NCBI GenBank assembly: GCA_946886325.1 | Contig: CAMPIK010000097.1 | Span: 1 to 7,847, forward strand | DNA from: an uncultured Shinella sp. | GTDB lineage: Bacteria; Pseudomonadota; Alphaproteobacteria; Rhizobiales; Rhizobiaceae | Direction: 5' to 3' | Length of the DNA: 7,847 nucleotides | Shown here: one piece after another, positions 1-6,683 of the stretch | Layout of the letters: each line of letters opens with the position of its first letter | Position numbering within the stretch: the first letter of the stretch is position 1 | The notes under the pieces: generated by a model | Told to the model about the DNA's origin: nothing | What the model saw: the letters and a program-made list of their open reading frames with translations, nothing else | Database searches by the model: none | Made by a program: the position numbers and the translations under genes

Positions 1-68
1 CGCGGATGCAGCTGATAGACGACGTGCCCGTCCTCAAGCCGCAACAGGATGCGATCCATTCCTGACAT
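1..68 (-). CDS. N-terminal fragment of an unrecognised protein, cut by the window edge
   Basis: On the minus strand an open frame starts with ATG at 68 and runs off the left edge without a stop. Its visible residues begin MSGMDRILLRLEDGHVVYQL. The start is supported by a GGAGG ribosome binding site at 75-79, six bases upstream. A second in-frame ATG at 59 is possible but has a poorer site. The fragment lies 74 bases downstream of aroA on the same strand, so it may share the aroA transcript. I do not recognise the protein. It does not look like cytidylate kinase (cmk), which usually follows aroA in rhizobia and should show a GPAAAGKGT-type P-loop near its N-terminus. With only 22 residues no function can be given. 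Confidence 0.6.
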   Translation of the reverse strand, partial: MSGMDRILLRLEDGHVVYQLHP

Positions 69-142
69 TGTCTGCCTCCAGGTTGATAGCGAAACCCTAG
101 GCAGCAGACGTTAATGGCAAGTTCCCGTCATACGTTAAGATT

Positions 143-1519
<1,377 letters not shown>

Positions 1520-1540
1520 TTACGGGCGGTCGTCGAAACT

Positions 1541-1562
1541 TTCGGCCGCGCTTCGGCCGCGC
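1541..1562. repeat. 11-bp tandem direct repeat in the aroA leader
   Basis: TTCGGCCGCGC occurs twice, head to tail without a spacer (1541-1551 and 1552-1562). It lies about 40 to 60 bases upstream of the aroA start codon and would be transcribed in the aroA 5' leader. Flanking CTTTCG/CTTTCGAA sequence partly continues the pattern. No function is known to me; it may be a simple slippage duplication. Confidence 0.7.
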
Positions 1563-1729
1563 CTTTCGAATGGCGCCGCGCCGCAAGCCCGGCCTCGTCC
1601 GCCGACATTCGCGCGCTAGCTATCATAATGCATAGGAAGCGTCATCATGCGGCTCATGAAAAAGCCGGGCTCACGAGGGAATGCCCGCGGCACCGCCTTC
1701 GGCCCCAAAAACGGCAGGAAAGTTAGGCT

Positions 1730-1758
1730 TTGACAGCGCGGCGCAACACCATTATGGG
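1730..1758 (+). promoter_or_regulatory. Sigma-70-type promoter of the FYDLN-acid gene
   Basis: TTGACA (1730-1735) is followed after exactly 17 bases by TATGGG (1753-1758). The -35 box is a perfect match and is preceded by CT, as in the rhizobial CTTGAC-type consensus; the -10 box is weaker. Transcription would begin near 1765, giving a leader of about 75 bases before the GTG start at 1840. Confidence 0.7.
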
Positions 1759-1760
1759 GA

Positions 1761-1809
1761 CCGGCTAATTCTTAACTTGGTTCACCCGCCGGTAAACCGG
1801 CTTCGCCGG
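1761..1809 (+). promoter_or_regulatory. Leader with alternating CCGGC / GCCGG blocks that can form competing hairpins
   Basis: Four five-base blocks alternate in sense: CCGGC at 1761-1765, GCCGG at 1788-1792, CCGGC at 1797-1801 and GCCGG at 1805-1809. The third block can pair with the second (GCCGGT/ACCGGC, tight loop) or with the fourth (loop TTC), but not with both. The fourth could also pair with the first. The array ends 30 bases before the GTG start of the downstream gene and 16 bases before its ribosome binding site. No T tract follows, so it is not an obvious intrinsic terminator. The blocks are seen directly; a regulatory role is inference. Confidence 0.4.
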
Positions 1810-1839
1810 AAAAATTCGGCCATTCAAGAGGCTTTGACT

Positions 1840-2229
1840 GTGGCAAAACCGGAACTTGGTACAAAGCGGATCGACCCGGAAACGGGCCGCAAATTCTACG
1901 ACCTCAACCGCGATCCGATCGTGTCGCCCTACACGGGCAAGTCCTATCCTCTCTCGTTCTTCGAGGAAACCTCGGTTGCCGCCGTGATGGAGAAGGAAGA
2001 AGAGGAAGAGGTCAGCGAAGTCGATACCGAGAACACCGAGGTCGAACTCGTTTCGCTCGAGGATGCCGATGAAGAGGCATCCGGCGGCGACGACATTCCT
2101 GATCTCGGCGACGACGACGTCGAAATCGAAGGTGACGACGACGACACGTTCCTGGAGCAGGACGAAGACGACGACGATGACGACGTGACCGGCATCATCG
2201 GCGTCACCGGCGACGACGACGAAGTCTAA
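1840..2229 (+). CDS. FYDLN-acid domain protein (TIGR02300 family), acidic, function unknown
   Basis: This 129-residue protein has a short conserved head and a low-complexity acidic tail. The head carries the family signature FYDLN at residues 19-23. From residue 51 to the end, 41 of 79 residues are Asp or Glu, including EEEEE (53-57) and an eight-residue acidic run (108-115). Many relatives flank FYDLN with two CPxCG zinc-binding knuckles; here the matching sites read DPETG (12-16) and SPYTG (29-33), and the protein has no cysteine at all. I place the start at GTG 1840, with AAGAGG at 1826-1831 and an N-terminus MAKPELGTKR that matches the family. An ATG at 1681 in the same frame lies upstream of the promoter. 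The function is unknown; the charge suggests a soluble cytoplasmic protein. Confidence 0.88.
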   Translation: MAKPELGTKRIDPETGRKFYDLNRDPIVSPYTGKSYPLSFFEETSVAAVMEKEEEEEVSEVDTENTEVELVSLEDADEEASGGDDIPDLGDDDVEIEGDDDDTFLEQDEDDDDDDVTGIIGVTGDDDEV

Positions 2230-2240
2230 GTCGATGATTT

Positions 2241-2268
2241 TCCGGCCGGAACAAAAAATCCGGCCGGA
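2241..2268 (+). terminator. Hairpin terminator candidate after the FYDLN-acid gene
   Basis: A perfect 10-bp stem is formed by TCCGGCCGGA at 2241-2250 and again at 2259-2268, with an eight-base A-rich loop. Each arm is itself palindromic. It starts 11 bases after the TAA stop. The T run that follows is weak (ATTTT at 2274-2278), so termination may be partial. Confidence 0.5.
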
Positions 2269-2282
2269 GCGGCATTTTCGGC

Positions 2283-2311
2283 TTGCCATGACGGGGCGGC
2301 AGAAGTAATAA
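2283..2311 (+). promoter_or_regulatory. Promoter of tRNA-Ala
   Basis: TTGCCA (2283-2288) and TAATAA (2306-2311) are separated by 17 bases. The predicted start near 2318 leaves a leader of about 57 bases before the mature tRNA at 2375. The position shortly after the preceding terminator candidate supports independent transcription of the tRNA. Confidence 0.6.
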
Positions 2312-2319
2312 GCCGCACC

Positions 2320-2365
2320 TGCCGGGGCCACTCCGGCACGGTATCCCGGACACCGGCCTCGCCGG
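2320..2365 (+). other. Two GC-rich hairpins in the tRNA-Ala precursor leader
   Basis: The first stem is TGCCGG (2320-2325) with CCGGCA (2333-2338), loop of seven. The second is CCGGC (2353-2357) with GCCGG (2361-2365), loop CTC, ending nine bases before the tRNA. The second hairpin has nearly the same sequence as the one at 1797-1809. They may insulate or guide 5' processing of the tRNA precursor, but this is not shown. Confidence 0.45.
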
Positions 2366-2374
2366 ACCCTTGAT

Positions 2375-2450
<76 letters not shown>

Positions 2451-2593
2451 AACTCCTCACCTTGCACCCACCTTTCATCGACATGCCGAAACGGCCCTGC
2501 GTGATTGCCGTATCGGCGAATTGCGCGGTCTGTCCCGAATAAGCCACGCGATCCGACCGTCTTTAAGGGCAGGTCAGCAGGCAGGGGGATGCC

Positions 2594-3769
2594 ATGAGTT
2601 TTACAGAAACGACGAGCCGTTCGTGGTTCTCGCGGCTGAAGGGTGCGCTTCTCAAGATCGTGATCGGTCTCGTGCTGGTCTTCGGCTGCATCTGGCTGCT
2701 TGCCTGGAACGAGGGGCGCTCGGTCGCCACCTATCGTTCGCTGGTCGAGGGTGCGGGTCTGGTCGTTTCCGTCAGCACGGACTCAGTCGATGCGGCGAAC
2801 GAGGGCAAGCTCGTCCACATCTCCGGGCCGGTCAAGCCGGTCGGCGTGCCGTCCGACAGCCTCTTCGGCATCTCCGCTGATGGCGCCGTCGGGATCGAGC
2901 GCATCGTCGAGATGTACCAGTGGGTCGAGAGCTCGCGCTCGGAAACCCGCACGAAGCTCGGCGGGGGCGAGGAGACCGTGACGACCTATTCCTACGCCAA
3001 GGAATGGCGGCAGAACGAGGTGAACTCCAGCAATTTCCGCCAATCGGGCCATGACAATCCGAAAAAGCCGGTCGACGATTCGAGCTTTGCCGTGGCGAGC
3101 GCCACGATCGGCGCCTTCAGCATCGACGGCGGCGCCGTGGCGAGCCTCGGGCGGGAAAGCCCGATCACGCTGACGCAAGACGACGCGAACCGCATGCGGA
3201 CCGCGCTGTCGACGGGCAAGCCGGTGACGATCGAGGGGGGCCAGGCGACCTTCTCCTTCAACCGCAACAATCCGGCGATCGGCGATGTCCGCATCCGCTT
3301 CGAACGCTCGGATCTTGCCGAGGCGAGCTTCGTCGGCGCACAGCGCGGCAATGGCCTGACGGGCTACAAGACGACGAACGGCCGCACGCTCTTCCTCAGC
3401 GATGCCGGGCTCGTGGCGGCCAACGAGATGTTCGATGCCGCGCAGAGCCAGAACACGATCATCACCTGGCTGGTGCGCGTCGGCGGCCTTGTCGGCCTCT
3501 TCGTCGGCTTTTCGGCCATGCTGTCGATCTTCGGCGTCATCGGCGACATCGTGCCCTTCATCGGTTCGATCATCCGCATGGGCACCTCGGCAATCGCGCT
3601 GGTTCTCACCCTGCTCGTCGGGCCGCTCGTCATCGCGCTTGCCTGGATCGCCTATCGGCCCGTGCTGGCGATTGGCATCATCGCAGTCGGGGTCGCCATC
3701 GCGGCAGCCATCCTCTACAAGCGGCGCAATCGCGTGCCGGCCGTTGCTGCCAATCCGGGACAGGCCTGA
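2594..3769 (+). CDS. TMEM43 family membrane protein
   Basis: The 391-residue product matches the TMEM43/LUMA (DUF1625) family in layout. There is one hydrophobic segment near the N-terminus (about 19-37), a long soluble middle (about 40-285), and a C-terminal cluster of hydrophobic segments (about 289-315, 331-354 and 357-375). The soluble part begins with the family-type phrase WNEGRSVATYRSL (38-50), followed by an ISGPV segment (76-80). The eukaryotic relative sits in the inner nuclear membrane and ER; the bacterial role is unknown to me, and membrane organisation is only a guess. ATG at 2594 has AGGGGGA at 2583-2589, five bases away. The gene follows tRNA-Ala by 143 bases, in which I found no clear promoter or terminator. 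The DUF218 gene follows in the same direction. Confidence 0.85.
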   Translation: MSFTETTSRSWFSRLKGALLKIVIGLVLVFGCIWLLAWNEGRSVATYRSLVEGAGLVVSVSTDSVDAANEGKLVHISGPVKPVGVPSDSLFGISADGAVGIERIVEMYQWVESSRSETRTKLGGGEETVTTYSYAKEWRQNEVNSSNFRQSGHDNPKKPVDDSSFAVASATIGAFSIDGGAVASLGRESPITLTQDDANRMRTALSTGKPVTIEGGQATFSFNRNNPAIGDVRIRFERSDLAEASFVGAQRGNGLTGYKTTNGRTLFLSDAGLVAANEMFDAAQSQNTIITWLVRVGGLVGLFVGFSAMLSIFGVIGDIVPFIGSIIRMGTSAIALVLTLLVGPLVIALAWIAYRPVLAIGIIAVGVAIAAAILYKRRNRVPAVAANPGQA

Positions 3770-3779
3770 CAGGCGGAGA

Positions 3780-3802
3780 GCGATCGGGCGCGGCCTGATC
3801 GC
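3780..3802 (+). other. Strong hairpin between the TMEM43 and DUF218 genes
   Basis: A 10-bp stem joins 3780-3789 (GCGATCGGGC) to 3793-3802 (GCCTGATCGC) through a three-base GCG loop, with a single G-U pair and otherwise perfect. It begins 11 bases after the TMEM43 stop. No T tract follows, so it is not a classic Rho-independent terminator. It could stabilise the upstream message end or mark a processing point within a shared transcript. Confidence 0.5.
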
Positions 3803-3843
3803 CATCCGTCATCGGACCGGCACCAACGGGGAAACCGAATCAC

Positions 3844-4635
3844 GTGAGTTATTTCTTGTCCAAGGCCGTGTGGCTGGCGGCCCAGCCGCTCTCGCTGGCC
3901 TTTCTTGCGATTGCCATCGCCTTGCTGTGCGGGCTCCTGCGCTGGCGAAAAGGGCAGACGGCATTCGGCCTGATCGCGACGCTTATCCTCTTCCTTTCGC
4001 TGTACACCTCGCTCGGCACGGTCGCGCTGCAGACACTGGAGGATCGCATCGCCCGCGCGGAGCTTCCGTCCGGCGGCCCGGCCTGTCTCATCGTGCTCGG
4101 CGGCAGCTTCGAGGCGGAGGTGATCGCATCGCGCGGCGGCCTTGAAACGAACCAGGCGGGCGACCGCTTCGTCGAGGCACTCCGGCTGGCGCAGCGCTAT
4201 CCGCAGGCAAGAATCCTCGTCTCCGGCGGCGACGGCTCTTTCAGCGGGGCCTATGAAGGGGATGCAGCCGTATCCGCGCGCTTCTTCGCCGGCTTCGGCG
4301 TTGCCGCAGAGCGGCTGATCCAGGAAACGACGTCGCGAACCACGTTCGAGAACGTGCAGAACACCAAGGCCCTGCTCGATGAAAACAGGCTTTCGAACTG
4401 CCTGCTTTTGACCTCCGCCTTCCATATGCCGCGCGCCGTCGGCCTGTTCCGGAAAATCGGCATCGACGTCCTGCCATGGCCGACGGATTATCGCACGAGC
4501 GGGCGCGCGCGCCTCGCGTTCGACTTCACGCAACCGTCCGCCAATGCCCAGCTTGCCACGACGGCGATGCGGGAATGGACGGGGCTTCTCGCCTACTACC
4601 TGACGGGGCGGACGCACCGCCTGCTGCCGCAATAG
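3844..4635 (+). CDS. YdcF/ElyC-like DUF218 membrane protein
   Basis: The 263-residue product begins with two membrane segments (about 14-32 and 39-57) followed by a DUF218 domain. Family landmarks are CLIVLGGSFE (81-90), the glycine-rich LVSGGDG (125-131), TTSRTTFENVQNT (162-174) and LLLTSAFHMPRA (187-198). The best-known relatives are E. coli ElyC (YcbC), which affects envelope stability and lipid-carrier metabolism, and SanA. The exact reaction is not established, and the name does not imply one here. The start is GTG at 3844, with GGGGAAA at 3828-3834, a slightly long spacing of nine bases; the next Met is far inside the domain. It probably shares a transcript with the TMEM43 gene 74 bases upstream. 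Its stop lies nine bases from that of the convergent gene. Confidence 0.85.
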   Translation: MSYFLSKAVWLAAQPLSLAFLAIAIALLCGLLRWRKGQTAFGLIATLILFLSLYTSLGTVALQTLEDRIARAELPSGGPACLIVLGGSFEAEVIASRGGLETNQAGDRFVEALRLAQRYPQARILVSGGDGSFSGAYEGDAAVSARFFAGFGVAAERLIQETTSRTTFENVQNTKALLDENRLSNCLLLTSAFHMPRAVGLFRKIGIDVLPWPTDYRTSGRARLAFDFTQPSANAQLATTAMREWTGLLAYYLTGRTHRLLPQ

Positions 4636-4644
4636 GCTGCCGGG

Positions 4645-5118
4645 CTATTTCTTGGAGATGGTTTCGAAGCGGCCGCCGCGCACGCGGATGGTGAGGATGC
4701 AATAGTCGGTTTCGGCCTTGCCGCAGGAAACGCCGTTCGCCTTGAGTTCCAGCACCATGTTGCCATAGCGCTTCTTCAGTTCGTAGCCGTAGAGATCGGC
4801 ATTGGCCGCGAAGAAATAGCCGCCCTCGGCCACCTGGATGTAGAAATTGTGCGGGCAGCCGACGTCCTTGCAGAGGCCGCCGTCCTTGCCGTCGCAGTTC
4901 ACCGCGCCGAGATTGGTGATGACATCGTCCAGCCGGTCGTTGTTGAAATCGACGACACTTGCGAAATCGTCTCCAAATTCCGCCGTCTTGCATTGGGCGG
5001 CAACGGAAGTCTTTTCCTGGGCGATGGCATCCAGGACAAGATTCTGGGCCGACGCAGGGGACGACAGGGTAACGCCGAGAACGGCGAGAAATGTGCAAAG
5101 CCTGGCGCGCAGGGACAT
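4645..5118 (-). CDS. Small exported protein with six cysteines and an EF-hand-like loop, function unknown
   Basis: The 157-residue product starts MSLRARLCTF and has a clear signal peptide: a basic start, a hydrophobic core (about 8-18) and a likely cleavage after ASA at residues 22-24. The mature part carries six cysteines (43, 75, 83, 88, 132 and 140), which could form up to three disulfides in the periplasm. DFNNDRLDDVI (57-67) resembles the calcium-binding loop of EF-hand/dockerin and FG-GAP repeats (Asp57, Asn59, Asp61, Asp65). I chose ATG 5118 because AAAGG (5126-5130) lies seven bases upstream and the signal peptide then begins correctly. A longer frame to 5193 has no signal-like start. 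It faces away from the TRIC gene and converges on the DUF218 gene. I do not recognise a named family. Confidence 0.8.
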   Translation of the reverse strand: MSLRARLCTFLAVLGVTLSSPASAQNLVLDAIAQEKTSVAAQCKTAEFGDDFASVVDFNNDRLDDVITNLGAVNCDGKDGGLCKDVGCPHNFYIQVAEGGYFFAANADLYGYELKKRYGNMVLELKANGVSCGKAETDYCILTIRVRGGRFETISKK

Positions 5119-5230
5119 CGCGGAGCCTTTCAATAAGATCGAATTCCGGCAATATGCGGCGAGAAACGGGTCAACCGCGAATCCCGCCGTCACGGCAAGG
5201 ATAGCGCATCCTGCCTGTTGCGAAGCTGGG

Positions 5231-5337
5231 CTAGAGCATTTCCGGTGAACTCCGGTTCACCGGAAATGCTCTAGGCTTTTGTTTTTGCCGCATTATCCGA
5301 CGCCGAAGCGACTTCGCTTCGGCTGGAAATGCTCTAG
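5231..5337. repeat. RIME-like rhizobial intergenic mosaic element (two palindromes)
   Basis: This 107-bp element is bounded by 13-bp inverted ends CTAGAGCATTTCC (5231-5243) and GGAAATGCTCTAG (5325-5337). The first half is a perfect palindrome with 20-bp arms (5231-5250 and 5255-5274) and a four-base loop. The second half holds a 9-bp stem, GCCGAAGCG (5302-5310) with CGCTTCGGC (5315-5323), loop ACTT. The end motif recurs at 5262-5274. Size and two-palindrome build agree with the Rhizobium-specific intergenic mosaic elements (RIME1, about 108 bp), which are dispersed non-coding repeats. The assignment is by pattern and memory, not by a search. It lies in the divergent gap between the exported-protein and TRIC genes and ends 28 bases before the latter's start. 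Confidence 0.8.
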
Positions 5338-5365
5338 CGTCTGCAAAGTCTGCCAAGGGGGAAAC

Positions 5366-6007
5366 GTGAGCATTCTCGAACTGCTCGACTATGCGGGCGT
5401 TGCCGTCTTCGCGGCGACGGGCGCGCTGGCTGCATCGCGCAAGGAACTCGACATTATCGGCTTTCTGTTCCTGGCGACCGTCACCGGCATCGGCGGCGGC
5501 ACGTTCCGCGACGTGATCCTCGGGGCGACGCCGGTGTTCTGGGTGCTCAATCCGAATTACGTCAATGTCTGCGTCGCCGTCGGGCTCATCGTCTATTTCA
5601 CCGCGCATTTCGTCGAATCGCGCTATCGCCTGCTGCTCTGGTTCGATGCGCTGGGCCTTTCGGCCTATTGCGTCATGGGGGCGGCAAAGGGGCTGGCGGC
5701 GACGGGATCGCCCGAGGTCGCGATGATCACGGGCGTGCTGACGGCAAGTTTCGGGGGCATTCTGCGCGATCTGCTCGCCGGAGAGCCTTCGGTCCTGCTC
5801 CGGCCGGAAATCTACGTGACAGCGGCACTTGCAGGTGCTGCGGTCTTCACCGTTGCGAGCAAGCTGGACCTTCCGCTGGTCGTCTGCTCGCTTGCGGGCG
5901 CTGCGACAGCCTTTGCAATTCGCGGGGGCGCCTTACGGTTCGGCTGGCGCGTGCCGGTCTACAAAAGGCGCGCGGGCAGGCACCCGGACGATATTCCGAA
6001 ACCCTGA
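5366..6007 (+). CDS. TRIC / UPF0126 family membrane channel
   Basis: The 213-residue product matches the bacterial trimeric intracellular cation channel (TRIC) family, formerly UPF0126 or 'glycine transporter' domain. About seven hydrophobic segments are spaced through the protein. The internal duplication shows in the paired motifs GIGGGTFRDVILG (41-53) and FGGILRDLLAGE (129-140); the glycines and the Arg-Asp pair are family hallmarks. Prokaryotic TRIC proteins form homotrimeric potassium-conducting channels in the inner membrane; the physiological ion here is inferred. I place the start at GTG 5366, with AAGGGGGA (5355-5362) just upstream. The same frame is open back to a TTG at 5279, but that part lies in the RIME-like repeat. 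The stop is three bases from that of irr on the other strand. Confidence 0.88.
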   Translation: MSILELLDYAGVAVFAATGALAASRKELDIIGFLFLATVTGIGGGTFRDVILGATPVFWVLNPNYVNVCVAVGLIVYFTAHFVESRYRLLLWFDALGLSAYCVMGAAKGLAATGSPEVAMITGVLTASFGGILRDLLAGEPSVLLRPEIYVTAALAGAAVFTVASKLDLPLVVCSLAGAATAFAIRGGALRFGWRVPVYKRRAGRHPDDIPKP

Positions 6008-6010
6008 CGG

Positions 6011-6430
6011 TCAGCGGTCACGCTTCCTGCGCAGGCGAATGACGACGTCGACATGGGCGATTTCCATGCCCTCCGGCGGCTCCGGCAGATTGCCGATTTC
6101 CAGGTTGCTCACCGGAATGTCGAGCACCTCGCTGTCACCTTCGATGAAGAAATGATGGTGATCGGAGACGTTGGTGTCGAAATAGGTCTTGGAGCTTTCC
6201 ACTGCGAGGACGCGGATCATGCCGGCCTCGGTAAACTGGTGCAGGGTGTTGTAGACCGTGGCAAGCGACACGGGAACGCCCGCCGTCACGGCCTCCTCGT
6301 GAAGCTCCTCGACCGTCAGGTGGCGGTCGCCCTTGGCAAAGAGAAGATCGGCCAAGGCGATGCGCTGACGCGTCGGCCTCAGCCCGCAATGACGCAGGCG
6401 TTCCTCGATCGGCATGTCTTCCCTGTGCAT
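6011..6430 (-). CDS. irr: Fur-family iron response regulator Irr
   Basis: Irr is a haem-responsive DNA-binding regulator that, in rhizobia, controls haem synthesis and iron-use genes when iron is scarce. The 139-residue product has a Fur-type winged-helix head (about 16-76; GLRPTRQRIALADLLF and the helix SLATVYNTLHQF at 55-66). It also has the Irr-diagnostic HHH triplet (91-93) within SDHHHFF, the second haem/metal site. Unlike Bradyrhizobium Irr, no N-terminal Cys-Pro haem motif is present; the single cysteine is Cys15 in RHCGL. The start is uncertain: ATG 6430 (chosen), ATG 6415 (AGGGA at 6420-6424 just upstream, which would give 134 residues), or TTG 6466, which lacks a site. The divergent irr-fabA layout is common in Rhizobiaceae. 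Confidence 0.92.
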   Translation of the reverse strand: MHREDMPIEERLRHCGLRPTRQRIALADLLFAKGDRHLTVEELHEEAVTAGVPVSLATVYNTLHQFTEAGMIRVLAVESSKTYFDTNVSDHHHFFIEGDSEVLDIPVSNLEIGNLPEPPEGMEIAHVDVVIRLRRKRDR

Positions 6431-6483
6431 CGCGGACGAATCCACTCTCTTTGTGCCTTGCCCCAAAACAATCTTGAGCGTTC

Positions 6484-6512
6484 GATATAACTTTAGCCGC
6501 GCCGCTATTCAA
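6484..6512 (-). promoter_or_regulatory. Promoter of irr
   Basis: On the minus strand TTGAAT (6507-6512) and TATATC (6484-6489) are separated by exactly 17 bases. Transcription would start near 6477, about 47 bases before the ATG at 6430. A perfect palindrome covers the -35 box, suggesting that access of RNA polymerase is regulated. Confidence 0.7.
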
Positions 6513-6517
6513 TAGCG
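6503..6517. promoter_or_regulatory. 15-bp perfect palindrome over the irr -35 box (operator candidate)
   Basis: CGCTATT-C-AATAGCG is a perfect 7-1-7 inverted repeat and includes the whole -35 hexamer of the irr promoter. The size and placement fit a site for a dimeric repressor. It does not match the Irr or RirA boxes as I recall them. The binding protein is unknown; autoregulation by Irr or control by another iron regulator is inference. Confidence 0.5.
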
Positions 6518-6683
6518 TTACAAGGTCCGATGGTCGTGCGGGAGACGGAAAACCTGCGCTTTCCGGGCCGGGCGGCCACTTTGCTCTGGCTGTCGCCAAA
6601 GGCTTCATGTATGCGGACGTCGATATGAGAACGGTCGACGGGCGCCTTCCTTGTTGCAAGCACGGTCATGCTGGTGCTGCAAT

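Noticed and set aside
1666..1687. CGGGC/GCCCG inverted repeat followed by T residues on the minus strand, terminator-like
   Set aside because: The stem is only five pairs with a 12-base loop, and no minus-strand gene ends there.
1681..1839. Upstream extension of the FYDLN-acid protein from an ATG at 1681
   Set aside because: That ATG lies before the promoter at 1730-1758, and the family N-terminus MAKPELGTKR begins at the GTG at 1840, which has a good ribosome binding site.
2783..3805. 340-codon minus-strand ORF opposite the TMEM43 gene
   Set aside because: It is a His/Arg/Asp-rich antisense shadow of the TMEM43 coding frame without domain features.
5119..5193. Longer start for the exported protein at 5193
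   Set aside because: It would bury the signal peptide behind 25 residues and has no ribosome binding site; ATG 5118 restores a normal signal sequence.
5279..5365. Upstream TTG start for the TRIC protein
   Set aside because: The added 29 residues are encoded by the RIME-like repeat and do not look like a TRIC N-terminus; GTG 5366 has a strong AAGGGGGA site.
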